NCBI GenBank assembly: GCA_003242735.1
Contig: QGVH01000005.1
Coordinates: 1-64,000 of the forward strand
Direction: 5' to 3'
Length of the DNA: 64,000 nt
Source: a bacterium
Lineage (GTDB): Bacteria; Gemmatimonadota; Gemmatimonadetes; Longimicrobiales; RSA9
Within the stretch, counting starts at the first letter, position 1; every line of letters starts with the position of its first letter. Under the pieces are notes generated by a model. It made no database searches, was not told where the DNA came from, and worked only from the letters and a program-made list of their open reading frames with translations. Positions 7,737-19,376 of this stretch are shown piece by piece. The position numbers and the translations under genes are program-made.

Positions 7737-8307
7737 GAACGTGCGGCGTCGGACCGGATCGGGCTGAGGAGCCCCATCTCCATGTGGCGCAGATTCGAAC
7801 GCACGGGAACGCCTGAGCCCATCGCCAGAGGTCCGCATGAAACCGCGTGAAGAAGATCGGCCCGGAGAGCCCTTCGCTCCGGCGGCGACGCCTGGTTCAG
7901 CGGCACGGTGGTCTCATGCAATGCCCGGACCCGGCGCTCGCGACCGCGTCGATCCAGGCGCGCCCCGTCGGTGACGGTGCACAGTTCGGTCGCCCTCCAG
8001 TCCGAGCCCCTCCGCCGCTGCACCCCCGTCAACCGGGGATCGCTCGCCAGATGGTCGGCTGGGCGTCGAGCTGGGGAACGGCACGCGAAGCCATCGGACA
8101 TGCGGCGTCGTAGAAGACGACACCCGGCGAGCGCGCCCGCTGAACCACTCCAGAGCTGGTGACCTGCCTCCTGCCCCATCGAGCCTGTGAGTCGTCGGTG
8201 TCTCACTGGTAGCGACCCCAGCACGTCATCACCGATGCTCGGATGAAAGGCGTCGCCGAACCGCAGCGGGTTTGCCGGAGGCAAACCGTTCTTGCGAGAG
8301 GAGGGTC
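7737..8307. other. Intergenic stretch without a recognisable gene
   Basis: About 570 bases between the barrel-like protein and the decayed insertion sequence. Open frames cross it on both strands, but none shows a family motif, a good ribosome site or a protein-like composition. I see no clear terminator or repeat. Confidence 0.5.
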
Positions 8308-9062
8308 ACGAGCAAGACGAAGAGGTACGAGCCCGAGGTGCGGGAGCGGGCGGTTCGGCCGGTGTTCGAGCACGATTGCGAGGATGCGTCGCAGTGGGCC
8401 GCCATCCAGTCGATTGCTGAGAAGATCGGCTGCTCGGGCGAGACGCCCCGTAGCTGGGTGCGGCCGGCGGAGCGGGCTCTGGGCGAGCGGCCGCGTCCTA
8501 CACGACGGCAGAGCGAGAGCGGATCGAGGAGCTCGAGCGGGAGAGCCGTGAACTGCGTCGAGCCGACGAGGTCCTGCAGCAAGGGCTAAGGCTCTTCTCG
8601 TCCAGGCGGAGCAGGGCCGCCGACAGGGGTGATGCTGGCCTTCATCGATGCGTACCGGCGGCGTGATCCGTCGCCGCCCTGACCTGTGTGACGACGTGGA
8701 AGGGTGCCGTCTACGTGGCCTTTGTGATCGATGCGTTCAGCCGCCGCATCGTGGGCGGGCGTATCCCGGCCTCACCCCGCAGCGATCTCGACCTCGATGC
8801 TCTCGAGCAAGCCATCTGCGAGCGGGAGCAGGAGAGGGCGGGGCGGCTGCTCCACCCCGGCGCTCGTGGGGTTCAGGATCTGTCGACCCGCTGCACCGAG
8901 CGGGTTGCGGAGACCGGCATCGGGCGTTCGGTGGGCACCTGCTCGAGCCTCTCGGCTACATTCCACCGGTGGAGTTCGGGGAGGCGTAGTACAGCCGCGT
9001 TGCCGATCAGACCGGAATGGTAACAGTCAAATGAACCGGTCTCTCGAAAACTCGGGACGGTT
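8308..9062 (+). pseudogene. Decayed IS3-family transposase (OrfA and OrfB remnants)
   Basis: The translation resembles an IS3-family OrfA: KRYEPEVRERAV, then SQWAAIQSIAEKIGCSG and SWVRPAERALGERP. The expected start codon reads ACG at 8308. A frameshift near 8500 moves the helical tail (ERERIEELERESRELRR) to another frame. OrfB survives in pieces: VMLAFIDAYR near 8630, then VTTWKGAVYVAFVIDAFSRR and IVGGRIPAS (about 8685-8770), and the C-terminal LGYIPPVEFGEA near 8950. Large parts of the DDE domain are deleted and several stops interrupt it. The element cannot be active. Its exact ends and terminal inverted repeats could not be fixed. Confidence 0.85.
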
Positions 9063-9100
9063 CGGCTGGGCGCGCCGGTGCCATCGTCCTTGCTCGCCCC

Positions 9101-10972
9101 CTACAACCTCCGCGCCATCTTGCCGATCACTTCCTCGATGCCCTCGCGCACATCCTCGGGCTCCGGCGTGAAGTCCTCGCCCGGGTTGATGAAGCGGTCG
9201 AGCTCGAGGCCCGCCTGCCTCTCGTAGAGGCGGCGGTACAAGCCGCCCTTGCGGAGCAGTTCCTCGTGCGTGCCACGCTCGACGATGCGGCCCTGGTCCA
9301 TGACCAGGATCTGGTCGGCGGACTGGATGGTGGAGAGCCGGTGCGCGATGACGAAGGTGGTGCGGCCGCGGCGGAGGTTCTGGAGGCCGTCGCGGATGAG
9401 GGCTTCGCTCTCCGAGTCGAGGCTGGACGTCGCCTCGTCCAAGATCAGGATCCGAGGATCGGCGAGGATCGCCCGGGCGATGGCCACGCGCTGGCGCTGG
9501 CCGCCGGAGAGCTTGACGCCCCGCTCGCCGACGATGGTGTCGTAGCCGTTCTCGAAGCGCTCGATGAACTCGTCGCAGTGCGCGATGCGGGCGGCAGCGC
9601 GGATCTCCTCGAGGCTGGCGTCCGGGCGTGCGTAGGCGATGTTCTCCCGGATCGTGCCGTCGAAGAGGAAGTTGTCCTGGAGGACGACGCCGAGCTGCCG
9701 GCGGTAGTCGCTGAGCCGTACGGTGGAGAGGTCCTTGCCGTCCACCAGGATGCGGCCCGAGAGCGGCCGGTCGAACCCCATGATGAGGTTGATGAGCGTG
9801 CTCTTCCCCGCCCCGCTGGGTCCCACGAGGGCGGTGGTGGTGCCGGCGGGCGCGTGGAAGGAGACGCCCTTCAGCACGGGGACGCCGGGCACGTATTCGA
9901 AGGTCACGTCCTCGAAGACGACGTCGCCCTGGATCTCGCCGAGCGGCTCGCGGTTCGCGTCGTCGTCGTCCTCGGTGGGCACGCTGCGGATCTCGCGGAT
10001 CCGGTCCAGGCCGGCGAACGCCTCGCTGATCTGGGTGCCGATGCCGGCGATCTGGATGAGCGGCGCCGCCATCACCCCCACGAACAACAGGTAGGAGACG
10101 AGGTCGCCGAGCGTCATCGAGCCGGCGAGCACGGCGCGGCCCCCGACGAGGATGATGAGCACGGCCACCGCGCCGACGACGAGGATGGCGACGGCGTGGA
10201 CGGCGGAGGTCCCGGTGATGCCGCTGGCGATGTTGCGGAAGAGGCGGTGCACGCCCTTGGTGAAGACGCGCTCCTCCCGTTTCTCGGCCGTGTAGACCTT
10301 GACGATCCGGTTCCCTGCGAACGCCTCGGCGAGGCGCCCGGTGACTTCCGCGGTGATCTCGCCCCGCTTCCGGAAGATCGGCCTCAGGCGCTCGAATCCG
10401 TAGACGAGGACGCCGGCGAAGGCGAGCAGCACGATGAGGGTGAGCACCGTGAGTCGCCAGTTGAGGTAGAGGAGGACGCCGAGCGCCGCGATGGCGGTGA
10501 GCAGGCCGCCGATGAGCTGGACGATGCCGGTGCCGACGAGGTTGCGGATGCCCTCCGCGTCGGTCATGACGCGGGAGATGAGGACGCCGGTCTTGGTGGA
10601 GTCGTAATAGCGGACCGGCAGGCGGAGCACGTGGGCCTGGACGGCGCGCCGCATGTTGGCGATGGCGCGCTGGCCCGCGATGCTGACGACCTGCGAGAGG
10701 GCGAAGCCGGTGCCGGCCTGGACGAGTGTGGCGGCGGCGACGACGAGGGCGAGGGGCGCGAGCAGGTCGGCGCGGCCCTTGGCGAGCACCTCGTCGATGA
10801 CGAACTTCGAGCTGGCCGGCAAGACCAGGCCGGTCAGCCGGTTGACGAGCATGAGGGCGAAGCCGATGGCGAGCGGGCGGCGATGGGCGGCCACCAGCTC
10901 GCGCGACTCCCGCCAGACGCTGGAAAGGCGGAGCTTCCTCTTCTCCTGCCCCGCCGGAGTCTCGTTGGGCAT
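9101..10972 (-). CDS. ABC transporter, fused membrane and ATPase domains (MsbA/LmrA-like half-transporter)
   Basis: The 623-residue protein has an N-terminal exporter-type membrane domain of about six helices (residues 30-330) and a C-terminal ATPase. Visible motifs are Walker A GPSGAGKST, Q-loop VVLQDNFLF, signature LSGGQRQR, Walker B ILILDEATSSLDSE and the H-loop in IAHRLST. Such half-transporters act as homodimers in the inner membrane and export lipids, peptides or drugs; the substrate cannot be told here. The tail after the ATPase ends in GIEEVIGKMARRL. The start MPNETPAGQ was chosen over an ATG 96 bases upstream because the extra residues look non-coding. No partner gene adjoins it; a dead transposase lies just downstream. 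Confidence 0.9.
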   Translation of the reverse strand: MPNETPAGQEKRKLRLSSVWRESRELVAAHRRPLAIGFALMLVNRLTGLVLPASSKFVIDEVLAKGRADLLAPLALVVAAATLVQAGTGFALSQVVSIAGQRAIANMRRAVQAHVLRLPVRYYDSTKTGVLISRVMTDAEGIRNLVGTGIVQLIGGLLTAIAALGVLLYLNWRLTVLTLIVLLAFAGVLVYGFERLRPIFRKRGEITAEVTGRLAEAFAGNRIVKVYTAEKREERVFTKGVHRLFRNIASGITGTSAVHAVAILVVGAVAVLIILVGGRAVLAGSMTLGDLVSYLLFVGVMAAPLIQIAGIGTQISEAFAGLDRIREIRSVPTEDDDDANREPLGEIQGDVVFEDVTFEYVPGVPVLKGVSFHAPAGTTTALVGPSGAGKSTLINLIMGFDRPLSGRILVDGKDLSTVRLSDYRRQLGVVLQDNFLFDGTIRENIAYARPDASLEEIRAAARIAHCDEFIERFENGYDTIVGERGVKLSGGQRQRVAIARAILADPRILILDEATSSLDSESEALIRDGLQNLRRGRTTFVIAHRLSTIQSADQILVMDQGRIVERGTHEELLRKGGLYRRLYERQAGLELDRFINPGEDFTPEPEDVREGIEEVIGKMARRL

Positions 10973-11107
10973 GGTTGAGTGATACCCGGGACGCGGCACA
11001 CGGTGCCTGGCGTCATGGACGGGAGCGAGGGCGCCCCCCGGCCCGGCCCACGCCGCGGCCGGGGGCAAGGGCGCCGTGCCGGCCCCCGCCGCCGCACGGC
11101 GCCGGCA

Positions 11108-11989
11108 TCAGCTCGGGCCGTCGTCCGCCGCCGTCTTCACCCCCGCCTCGGCCAGCACCTCCACCGCGTCTCCCACGCGCAGCGTTCCGCGCGTCCGGTG
11201 GATCGCGTTCATGCCGAACAGGACGCCGCCGTCGGGGCCGCGGCGGTAGGTCGCCAGTGTGCGGAGCGGCTCCTTCCCCGTCCGGCGCGCCGTGGTCTGG
11301 TCGATCGTGGTGATGACGCACCGGGCGCAAGGCTTCACGACGTCCAGCTCGACGGAACCGACGCGGATCCGCCGCCAGCGGTCCTCGGCGTGCGGCTCAC
11401 CGACTCCGCGGACCACGAGATTGGGGCGGAACCGGTTCACGGGCACGGGCTCGGCGAGGCGCGCGTTGAGTGCGTCCAGCGACTCGGCGGAGAGCAGCAT
11501 CACCGGGTACGCATCCGCGAACGCCACGCGGTCGCCCGGCCGGCCGTAGCGCAGGCTGACCTGGCGCACGCCGGTGTCCGGCATGTACACGAGTCGGCAG
11601 GGCGTGCCGAGGAAGGTGCTCAACCAGCGGGCCGCCTCGTCGCCGGCGGGTCGGGCGACGACCTCGTCCTTCCAGATGCGCACCCGCTCCACCGCGCCGG
11701 CGGGCGGCTCGAGCGGCAGAGTGAGCCGCGGCATGCCGGGCGCGTCCAGCGTCAGTGTGTCCGGGCCGAGCGTGGGCCGGATCAGCGCGAGCCGCGGGTG
11801 CCGACGCTGCGTCATGAAGCGGCCCGCGGGGTCCACCACGAGCCAGCGGCGGTCGTGGCGCGGGCCGAACGCGTCCAGCTCCACGGCGTCCAGCGGGATG
11901 CCGGCCGCGGACTTGACCGGGTCGATGTGGATCGCGGCGAGGGTGGCGGGCGCCGGCGGCGCCTGGCCGTCGGGGGCGGCGGAGACCAT
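11108..11989 (-). CDS. MOSC-domain protein (YcbX/mARC-like)
   Basis: The 293-residue protein has an N-terminal MOSC beta-barrel (IHIDPVKSAAGIPLDAVELD, then GPRHDRRWLVVDPAG) and a C-terminal MOSC domain with the conserved cysteine region VVKPCARCVITTIDQTT. Family members bind molybdenum cofactor through that Cys and reduce N-hydroxylated compounds; the electron partner is not visible. It lies 121 bases after fdhD in the same direction, which fits a shared need for molybdenum cofactor, although co-transcription is not shown. The Met at 11989 was chosen; the upstream ATG at 12073 adds a segment without family resemblance. Confidence 0.85.
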   Translation of the reverse strand: MVSAAPDGQAPPAPATLAAIHIDPVKSAAGIPLDAVELDAFGPRHDRRWLVVDPAGRFMTQRRHPRLALIRPTLGPDTLTLDAPGMPRLTLPLEPPAGAVERVRIWKDEVVARPAGDEAARWLSTFLGTPCRLVYMPDTGVRQVSLRYGRPGDRVAFADAYPVMLLSAESLDALNARLAEPVPVNRFRPNLVVRGVGEPHAEDRWRRIRVGSVELDVVKPCARCVITTIDQTTARRTGKEPLRTLATYRRGPDGGVLFGMNAIHRTRGTLRVGDAVEVLAEAGVKTAADDGPS

Positions 11990-12110
11990 GGGCGGAAAGA
12001 TAGCGTGCGGCCACGGGGTCCGCAGCACGCGGCCCTGCCCTTCACCGGCCGCGGTGGGCGTCGTTCGCGGCAAGGCGGCGCGGTGTACCGTGCCGCCGGG
12101 CCGTTCTGGG

Positions 12111-12983
12111 TCAGCGGAGCTCCAGGCGCTCGGGGTGCGTGTAGACGTTGGCGGTGTTACCGCGGAGCAGCGCGACGAGCGTGAGGCCGCAGGCCTCGGC
12201 GAGGCGGATGGCGAGGCCGGTGGGTCGGGAGACGGCGGCGAGGAGGCGGACGCCCGCGGTCGCGGCCTTCTGCACGAGCTCGTAGCTCGCCCGGCTGGTC
12301 ACCACGACGAAGCCGCTGGCAGGGTCGCGACCCTCGCGGGCCAGGGCGCCGATCACCTTGTCGAGCGCGTTGTGGCGACCCACATCCTCGCGAACGATGA
12401 CGGCAGTCCCGTCCAGGTCGAACCAGCCGGCGGCATGCAGCGAGCCGGTTTCCGCGTTCCAAACCTGGCGCGGGACCAGCTCTCGCTCGGCGCGCCAGAG
12501 CGCGTTCGCGGAGATGGGCGGGCCTGGCGGGAGCGGGTCCGGCTCGCGCATCGCCTCCTGGATGGTCTCGACGCCGCAGAGCCCGCAGCCCGCGCGGCCG
12601 ATCAGGGAGCGGCCCCGCTCCTCGAGGCGGCGCGCGGCCGCCTCCGGGATCGTGAGCTGCGCCTCGATGCCCTGCGCGTGACGCAGGACGGCCACGCGCT
12701 CGATCTCCGCCGCGGCGCGGACGATCGCCTCTGTAATGGAAAAGCCGACCGCGAAGTCCTCGAGGTCGGCAGGCGTCGCCATCATCACGGCGTAGGGTCG
12801 CATGTTGTAGATCAGCGCGACCGGCACCTCTTCCGCGACCGACGCTTCACCGGCCTCGGCGTGCGGGCCGTCCAGCCGGAGGAAGGTGCGCCGGCGGACG
12901 GGCTCGCTATAGCCGAGGCCGCGCAGCGGGTGGTCCGGTCGCAGCGCGGACGGCAGGCAGACGCCGTCAGACTGCTGCGGCAT
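12111..12983 (-). CDS. fdhD: FdhD, sulfur-transfer protein for formate dehydrogenase maturation
   Basis: The 290-residue protein shows FdhD signatures: EEVPVALIYNMRPYAVMMAT near the N-terminus, the catalytic CxxC in GRAGCGLCGVE, then REDVGRHNALDKVIG and VTSRASYELVQKA. FdhD takes sulfur from IscS and adds it to the bis-MGD cofactor before insertion into formate dehydrogenase; without it the enzyme is inactive. It overlaps the end of the iron-sulfur subunit gene by 17 bases, so it is translated as part of the fdh operon. Its presence supports the view that the split catalytic subunit is a true formate dehydrogenase rather than a complex I relative. Confidence 0.95.
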   Translation of the reverse strand: MPQQSDGVCLPSALRPDHPLRGLGYSEPVRRRTFLRLDGPHAEAGEASVAEEVPVALIYNMRPYAVMMATPADLEDFAVGFSITEAIVRAAAEIERVAVLRHAQGIEAQLTIPEAAARRLEERGRSLIGRAGCGLCGVETIQEAMREPDPLPPGPPISANALWRAERELVPRQVWNAETGSLHAAGWFDLDGTAVIVREDVGRHNALDKVIGALAREGRDPASGFVVVTSRASYELVQKAATAGVRLLAAVSRPTGLAIRLAEACGLTLVALLRGNTANVYTHPERLELR

Positions 12984-13910
12984 CGGACGGCTCCGGCCGG
13001 TTCTCGACGAAGCTCCAGCCGAACCGGCCCTTGATGCAGAGGTTGCCGCGGGTGATGGGGTGGTCGAACGGCGAGGTGACGCGCACGATCCGGCCGTCCT
13101 GCACGTGCAGGTCCAGGGTGCACCCGACGCCGCAGTACGGGCAGATGGTGCGGGTGACCTGCTGGCGCGACTCGTCCCACTCGCCCGCGATGCGCAGCTC
13201 GTACTCGGTCCGGAACATGAGCGCGCCGGTGGGGCAAACCGCGATGCAGTTGCCGCAGTAGACGCACGCCGAGTCGGGCAGCGGCACGGCCATCTCCGTC
13301 GAGATCCGGGCATCGAAGCCGCGCCCCGCCACGGCAATGGCGAACGTGTTCTGGTGATCCGTGCCACACGCCTCCACGCACCGGTAGCAGAGGATGCACT
13401 TGCTGTAGTCCCGCACGTAGAGGTCGTTGTCGATCTTGACCGGCTGGTGCACGTTCGCGGCGTGGTCCGGGTCCGGCGGCTCGTGGTGCCCGGGTACCCG
13501 GCGGTCCCGCTCGCCGGCCGCGGCAGGCGGCGCCGGCGGACCGTAGCGGCCGGGATCACAGCCGTACTCCTCGAGCCAGCGCCCCACCTCCGGCGTCGTC
13601 GACAGGTCGACGGACGAGGCCAGGAACTCGAGCACCATCTTGCGGCTGTGCCGGACCCGCGGCGAGTCCGTGTGGATCTTCATGCCGGGCGCGACGCGGC
13701 GGGAGCACGCGGGCACCAGCGTGCGCGAGCCCTCGAGCTCGACCACGCAGATGCGGCACACGTTCACCGGGTGCAGCGTCTCGAACCAGCACAGGGTCGG
13801 GATCTCTTTCCCGAGGCGGCGGCACGCATCGAGGATGGTCGAGCCCTCGGGCACCGAGACCGGCTCGCCGTCGATGGTCAGCTCGATGGTCGCCGCCGTC
13901 GCCGTTGCGC

Positions 13911-13914
<4 letters not shown>
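12967..13914 (-). CDS. Formate dehydrogenase iron-sulfur part (N-terminal half of the alpha subunit, encoded separately)
   Basis: The 315-residue protein has a [2Fe-2S] domain (C42, C53, C56, C70), two ferredoxin-like [4Fe-4S] motifs (C173/176/179/183 and C217/220/223/227), and the N-terminal [4Fe-4S] motif of molybdopterin oxidoreductases (C258, C261, C265, C293) ending in NLCIKGRFGW. In normal NAD-dependent FdhA this leads straight into the molybdopterin domain. Here the protein stops 15 residues later, and the continuation is the separate Sec-containing gene at 15763-17724. K295 in CIKG matches the lysine that relays electrons between Moco and the cluster. The ATG overlaps the stop of the NuoEF-like gene (ATGA), and the 3' end overlaps fdhD. 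Confidence 0.88.
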
Positions 13915-15762
<1,848 letters not shown>

Positions 15763-15782
<20 letters not shown>

Positions 15783-17724
15783 GGGCAGCGACCAGCTCGC
15801 CGGCGAGTTCGTCGGCGTCACAGGGTTCGATGCGTACGGCGGCGGCCTTGAACTCGGCCGTTCCGGACCTGGGGTCCGTGGCGTCGATGGTGAGCGCGTT
15901 GGTGCGCAGGTTGTCCTGGTCGTGGAACGTCATGAACACGAGGCCGGGCCTCAGGTTCGGGTCCACGTGGACCGTGGCGATGACGCTCCCGCGGCGAGAG
16001 GACACGCGCACCAGGCTGCCCTCCTGGACGCCGAGGCGTTCGGCATCCTCGGGCGAGATGTCGATCCCCTCGCGCCGGCGCAGCGGCGACGCGTAGCCCA
16101 TCGTCTGGATGCCGGTGTTGTAGGAGTCGAGGCGCCGGCCGGTCGTGAGCTGGAACGGGTACTCCTCGTCCGGCAGCTCGACCGGCGGCTCGTATGCCAC
16201 CACGCTGAACGGCGCGGGCGGCCCGCCCCGCGGCTCTTCGTGGAGCCGCGCGTGGAGGAACAGGGTACCCGGGTGCGACTCGTCCGGGCAGGGCCACTGG
16301 ATGCCGCCCAGCTCCTCCAAGCGGCGGTAGCTCATGCCGCCGAACATGTGCGGCGCCATGGCGCGCACCTCGTTCCACACCGCCTCGGGATCCGGGTCGG
16401 GCCAATCCAGGCCCATGCGCCGCGCGAGCTCGGTGATGATCCAGAGGTCGTCGCGCGCGTTGCCCGGCGGGCGCAGCGCTGCGCGGACCCGCTGCACGCG
16501 GCGCTCGCTGTTGGTCACGGTGCCGTCGCTCTCGCACCACGCCGCCGCGGCGGGCAGCACGACGTGGGCGAGCCGCGCGGTCCGGGTGAGGAAGATGTCC
16601 TGCACGACGAGGTGCTCGAGGCCCGCCAGCAGACGCTCGGTGCGGTTCTGGTCCGCCTCGGACTGCGCGGGGTTCTCGCCGATCACGTAGAGGCCGACGA
16701 GCTCGCCGCGCTCCATGGCCTCGAACATCTGCGTGACGTTCCACCCCAGCCGGTCCGGCAGCTTGACGTTCCAGGCCGCTTCGAAGCGGGCCTTGACCAC
16801 GGGATCGAGCGGGTCCTGGAAGCCGACCAGGCGGTTGGGCAGCGCGCCCATGTCTCCGCCGCCCTGGACGTTGTTCTGCCCGCGCAGCGGGGCGAGGCCC
16901 GAGCCGTAGCGGCCGACGTGGCCGGTGAGCAGGGCCAGGTTGATCAGGGCCAGGACGTTGTCGACCGCGTTGTGGTGCTCGGTGATGCCGAGCGTCCAGC
17001 AAATGATGGCGCGCGGAGCGGTGGCGTACGTGATCGCCACCTCGCGGATCGCCTCGGCGGGCACGCCCGTGACGCGCTCGGCCCGCTCGAGCGTCCACTC
17101 CTCGACGCTCTCGCGATACGCCTCGTAGCCGGTCGTCGCGTTGGCCACGAAGCGCTCGTTCACCAGCCCCTCGTGGATGATGACGCGGGCCATGGCGTGG
17201 GCGAGCGCGATGTCGGTCCCGACGTTCAGGCCGAGCCACACGTCCGCCCATTGCGCGGAGGGCGTACGCCGCGGATCGATGGCGTACAACTTCGCCCCGC
17301 GGTTCACCGCCTTGAGGATGTGATGGAAGATGATCGGGTGATTCTCCCTGGGGTTGCCGCCCCACAGGAGGATCACATCCGTCTCCTCCATTTCCCGGTA
17401 CGAGACGGTCCCGCCGCCCGCACCGAACACCGTCGCCAGACCGACGACGCTGGGTGCGTGTCAGGTCCGGTTGCAGCTATCGACGTTGTGTGAGCCGAAC
17501 GCGACGCGCGCGAGCTTGCCGGCCAGGTAGTTCAGCTCGTTCGTGGACTTCGAGCAGCTGAAGATCCCCAGGCCGTTGCTGCCGCGCTCCTCGCGGATGC
17601 GGAGGAAGCCCTCCGCCGCCCGATCCAGCGCCTCGTCCCACGAGGCGGGGCGCAGCTCGCCGCCGACCCGGACGAGGGGCTCCGTCAGCCGGACGTGGCC
17701 GCGCGCGTTCCTGGTCCTGGTCAA
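15763..17724 (-). CDS. Selenocysteine-containing formate dehydrogenase catalytic subunit (molybdopterin part)
   Basis: Read through the in-frame TGA at 17461-17463, this is a 653-residue molybdopterin oxidoreductase. The site reads VDSCNRT-Sec-HAPSVVGL, the active-site context of Sec-type formate dehydrogenases, with Sec88 followed by the catalytic His. Downstream are VFGAGGGTVSY, VILLWGGNPRENHP, WTLGITEHHNAVDN and a C-terminal dinucleotide-binding domain with TTGRRLDSYNTG. A TTG start at 17724 is preceded by GGAGG at 6 bases. The usual N-terminal [4Fe-4S] segment is absent and is supplied by the gene at 12967-13914. It is first in the fdh operon, directly behind a strong promoter. An annotator treating TGA as stop would split it in two. 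Confidence 0.93.
17431..17463 (-). promoter_or_regulatory. bSECIS element directing selenocysteine insertion
   Basis: Eighteen bases after the TGA comes the loop GGTCT. It is closed by a 7-bp stem: CGTCG plus T and C on one side, GG plus CGACG on the other, with one U-G pair. The E. coli fdhF element, as I recall it, has the same 18-base distance and the same GGTCT loop that binds SelB. It sits inside the coding region, as bacterial SECIS elements do. Confidence 0.85.
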
Positions 17725-17762
17725 GGCCCACCTCCACGTGAGGTTTCTGCTTGTGGTATCGT

Positions 17763-17792
17763 AGTATAGCGCCGCCCCGCCGGGCCTGTCAA
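17763..17792 (-). promoter_or_regulatory. Promoter of the formate dehydrogenase operon
   Basis: On the minus strand a perfect -35 TTGACA is followed by an 18-base spacer and TATACT (5 of 6 to consensus). The start would be near 17756, about 32 bases before the TTG start codon. It is the strongest consensus promoter I see in the window. Confidence 0.75.
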
Positions 17793-17896
17793 AGACCCGG
17801 GGGCTCGACGCCGGGCGGCGCGAGCGTGCCGGGCCGCGCGGCTGCCGCTATTATTCCCGGCCTGGACGGCGGCACCCTTCGACCGAGAGCGTGGTG

Positions 17897-19255
17897 ATGG
17901 AGCGACGATCCGTACCGTGGGTGGGCGAGGAGAACGTTGCCCTCCTGACGGACCTGTACGAGCTGACGATGGCCCAGGCGTACTGGCGGGACGGCATGAA
18001 CGAGCCCGCCGTGTTCAGCCTGTTCGTGCGGACGCTGCCGCGGGCGCGCAACTTCCTGCTGGCCTGCGGCGTCGCGGATGCGCTGGTGCTGCTGGAGACG
18101 TTCCGGTTCAGCCAGGAATCCCTGGAGTACCTGGAGCGGACCGGCCGCTTCGCGCGGGAGTTCCTGGACTGGCTGGCCGACCTGCGCTTCACGGGGAGCG
18201 TGCACGCGGTGCCGGACGGCACCCCGGTGTTCGGCAGCGAGCCGATCATGGAGATCGAGGCGCCGCTGATCGAGGCGCAGATCGTCGAGACCGTGTTGAT
18301 GAACCAGGTCCAGGTCCAGACGCTGCTGGCCTCCAAGGCGGCGCGGGTGGTACGGGCGGCCGGGGGGCGCACGGTGGTGGACTTCGGGCTGCGCCGGGCC
18401 CAGGGCGCGGACGCGGGGCTCAAGGGCGCGCGGGCGTTCTGGGTGGCGGGCGTGGACGCGACCAGCAACGTGCTGGCGGGCAAGGTCTACGGCATGCCGA
18501 TCGCCGGGACCATGGCGCACAGCTACGTGCAGTCGTTCGACCACGAGCTGGACGCGTTCCGCGCTTTCACCCGTGTCTATCCGGAGACGATCCTGCTGGT
18601 GGACACGTACGACACGCTGGAGGGCGTGCGTCACGTGGTGCAACTGGCCAAGGAGCTGGGCGACGACTTCCGGGTCCGTGCCATCCGTCTTGATTCCGGT
18701 GACCTGGTGGAGCTGGCGTTCCGCGCGCGGGAGATCCTGGACGCGGCGGGGCTCGAGCGGGTGGAGATCTTCGCGAGCGGCGGGCTGGATGAGTACCGGA
18801 TCGCCGAGATCGTGGCCCGCGGCGCGCCGATCACGGGGTTCGGCGTGGGGACGTCCATGGCGGTGGCCTCGGACGCGCCGGCCATGGATGTGGCGTACAA
18901 GCTGACAGAGTACATGGGCCGCGGTCGGCTGAAGCTTTCTCCGGGCAAGCGGCTGCTGCCGGGCCGCAAGCAGGTGTTCCGCATCGAGGAGGGCGGCCGC
19001 GCGGTGCGGGACGTGATGGCGCGGCGCGAGGAGTCGCTGGAGGGTCGGCCGTTGCTGCGGCGCGTGATGGAGAACGGCCGCATCCTGGACGAGTCGTTCC
19101 TCGACCTCGATCGGGCACGCGCCCGGGCCCGCGAGGAGATCGGGAAGCTCCCGGACCGGATCCAGGCGATCGAGCCGGCGGACCCGCCTTACCCGGTGGA
19201 GATCAGCGAAGCGCTGCGGGCCTACGGCGCGGAGGTGGGCGCGAGCGTGGGCTGA
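17897..19255 (+). CDS. pncB: Nicotinate phosphoribosyltransferase
   Basis: The protein of about 452 residues begins its conserved part with ALLTDLYELTMAQAYWRDG, the classic family signature. It also has FGLRRAQGADAG, GTMAHSYVQSF, LLVDTYDTLEGVRH and AIRLDSGDL, followed by FASGGLDEYRI and GFGVGTSMA of the C-terminal half. It joins nicotinate and PRPP to nicotinate mononucleotide in the NAD salvage pathway. GTG codons at 17891 and 17894 are also in frame; ATG at 17897 is 7 bases after GAGAG and was preferred. It is divergent from the fdh operon, with only 172 bases between the two start codons. A regulatory link to the NAD-dependent FDH is possible but not shown. Confidence 0.95.
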   Translation: MERRSVPWVGEENVALLTDLYELTMAQAYWRDGMNEPAVFSLFVRTLPRARNFLLACGVADALVLLETFRFSQESLEYLERTGRFAREFLDWLADLRFTGSVHAVPDGTPVFGSEPIMEIEAPLIEAQIVETVLMNQVQVQTLLASKAARVVRAAGGRTVVDFGLRRAQGADAGLKGARAFWVAGVDATSNVLAGKVYGMPIAGTMAHSYVQSFDHELDAFRAFTRVYPETILLVDTYDTLEGVRHVVQLAKELGDDFRVRAIRLDSGDLVELAFRAREILDAAGLERVEIFASGGLDEYRIAEIVARGAPITGFGVGTSMAVASDAPAMDVAYKLTEYMGRGRLKLSPGKRLLPGRKQVFRIEEGGRAVRDVMARREESLEGRPLLRRVMENGRILDESFLDLDRARARAREEIGKLPDRIQAIEPADPPYPVEISEALRAYGAEVGASVG

Positions 19256-19376
19256 TCGGGGCGGCGCCGAAGGCGGAGGGGGCGCGAGGGGACGGGGGAC
19301 CGGCGGGCCGGGGCGCGGGCCGTGCCCCGGGAACGCCCCTCCCGGAGGCCTTCGCACGGGCCGGCTCACGCCGCCC

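Noticed and set aside
4626..7850. Very long plus-strand open frame opposite the AsmA-like gene
   Set aside because: It is an antisense shadow in high-GC DNA, rich in Arg/Glu/Val with no motif; the minus strand carries the clear family sequence.
8648..9023. Plus-strand frames as intact small genes
   Set aside because: They are pieces of one decayed IS3 OrfB, separated by deletions and frameshifts.
17461..17463. TGA as an ordinary stop, making two unrelated genes or a pseudogene
   Set aside because: The site is the known Sec position of formate dehydrogenase, coding quality continues on both sides, and a bSECIS hairpin follows at the right distance.
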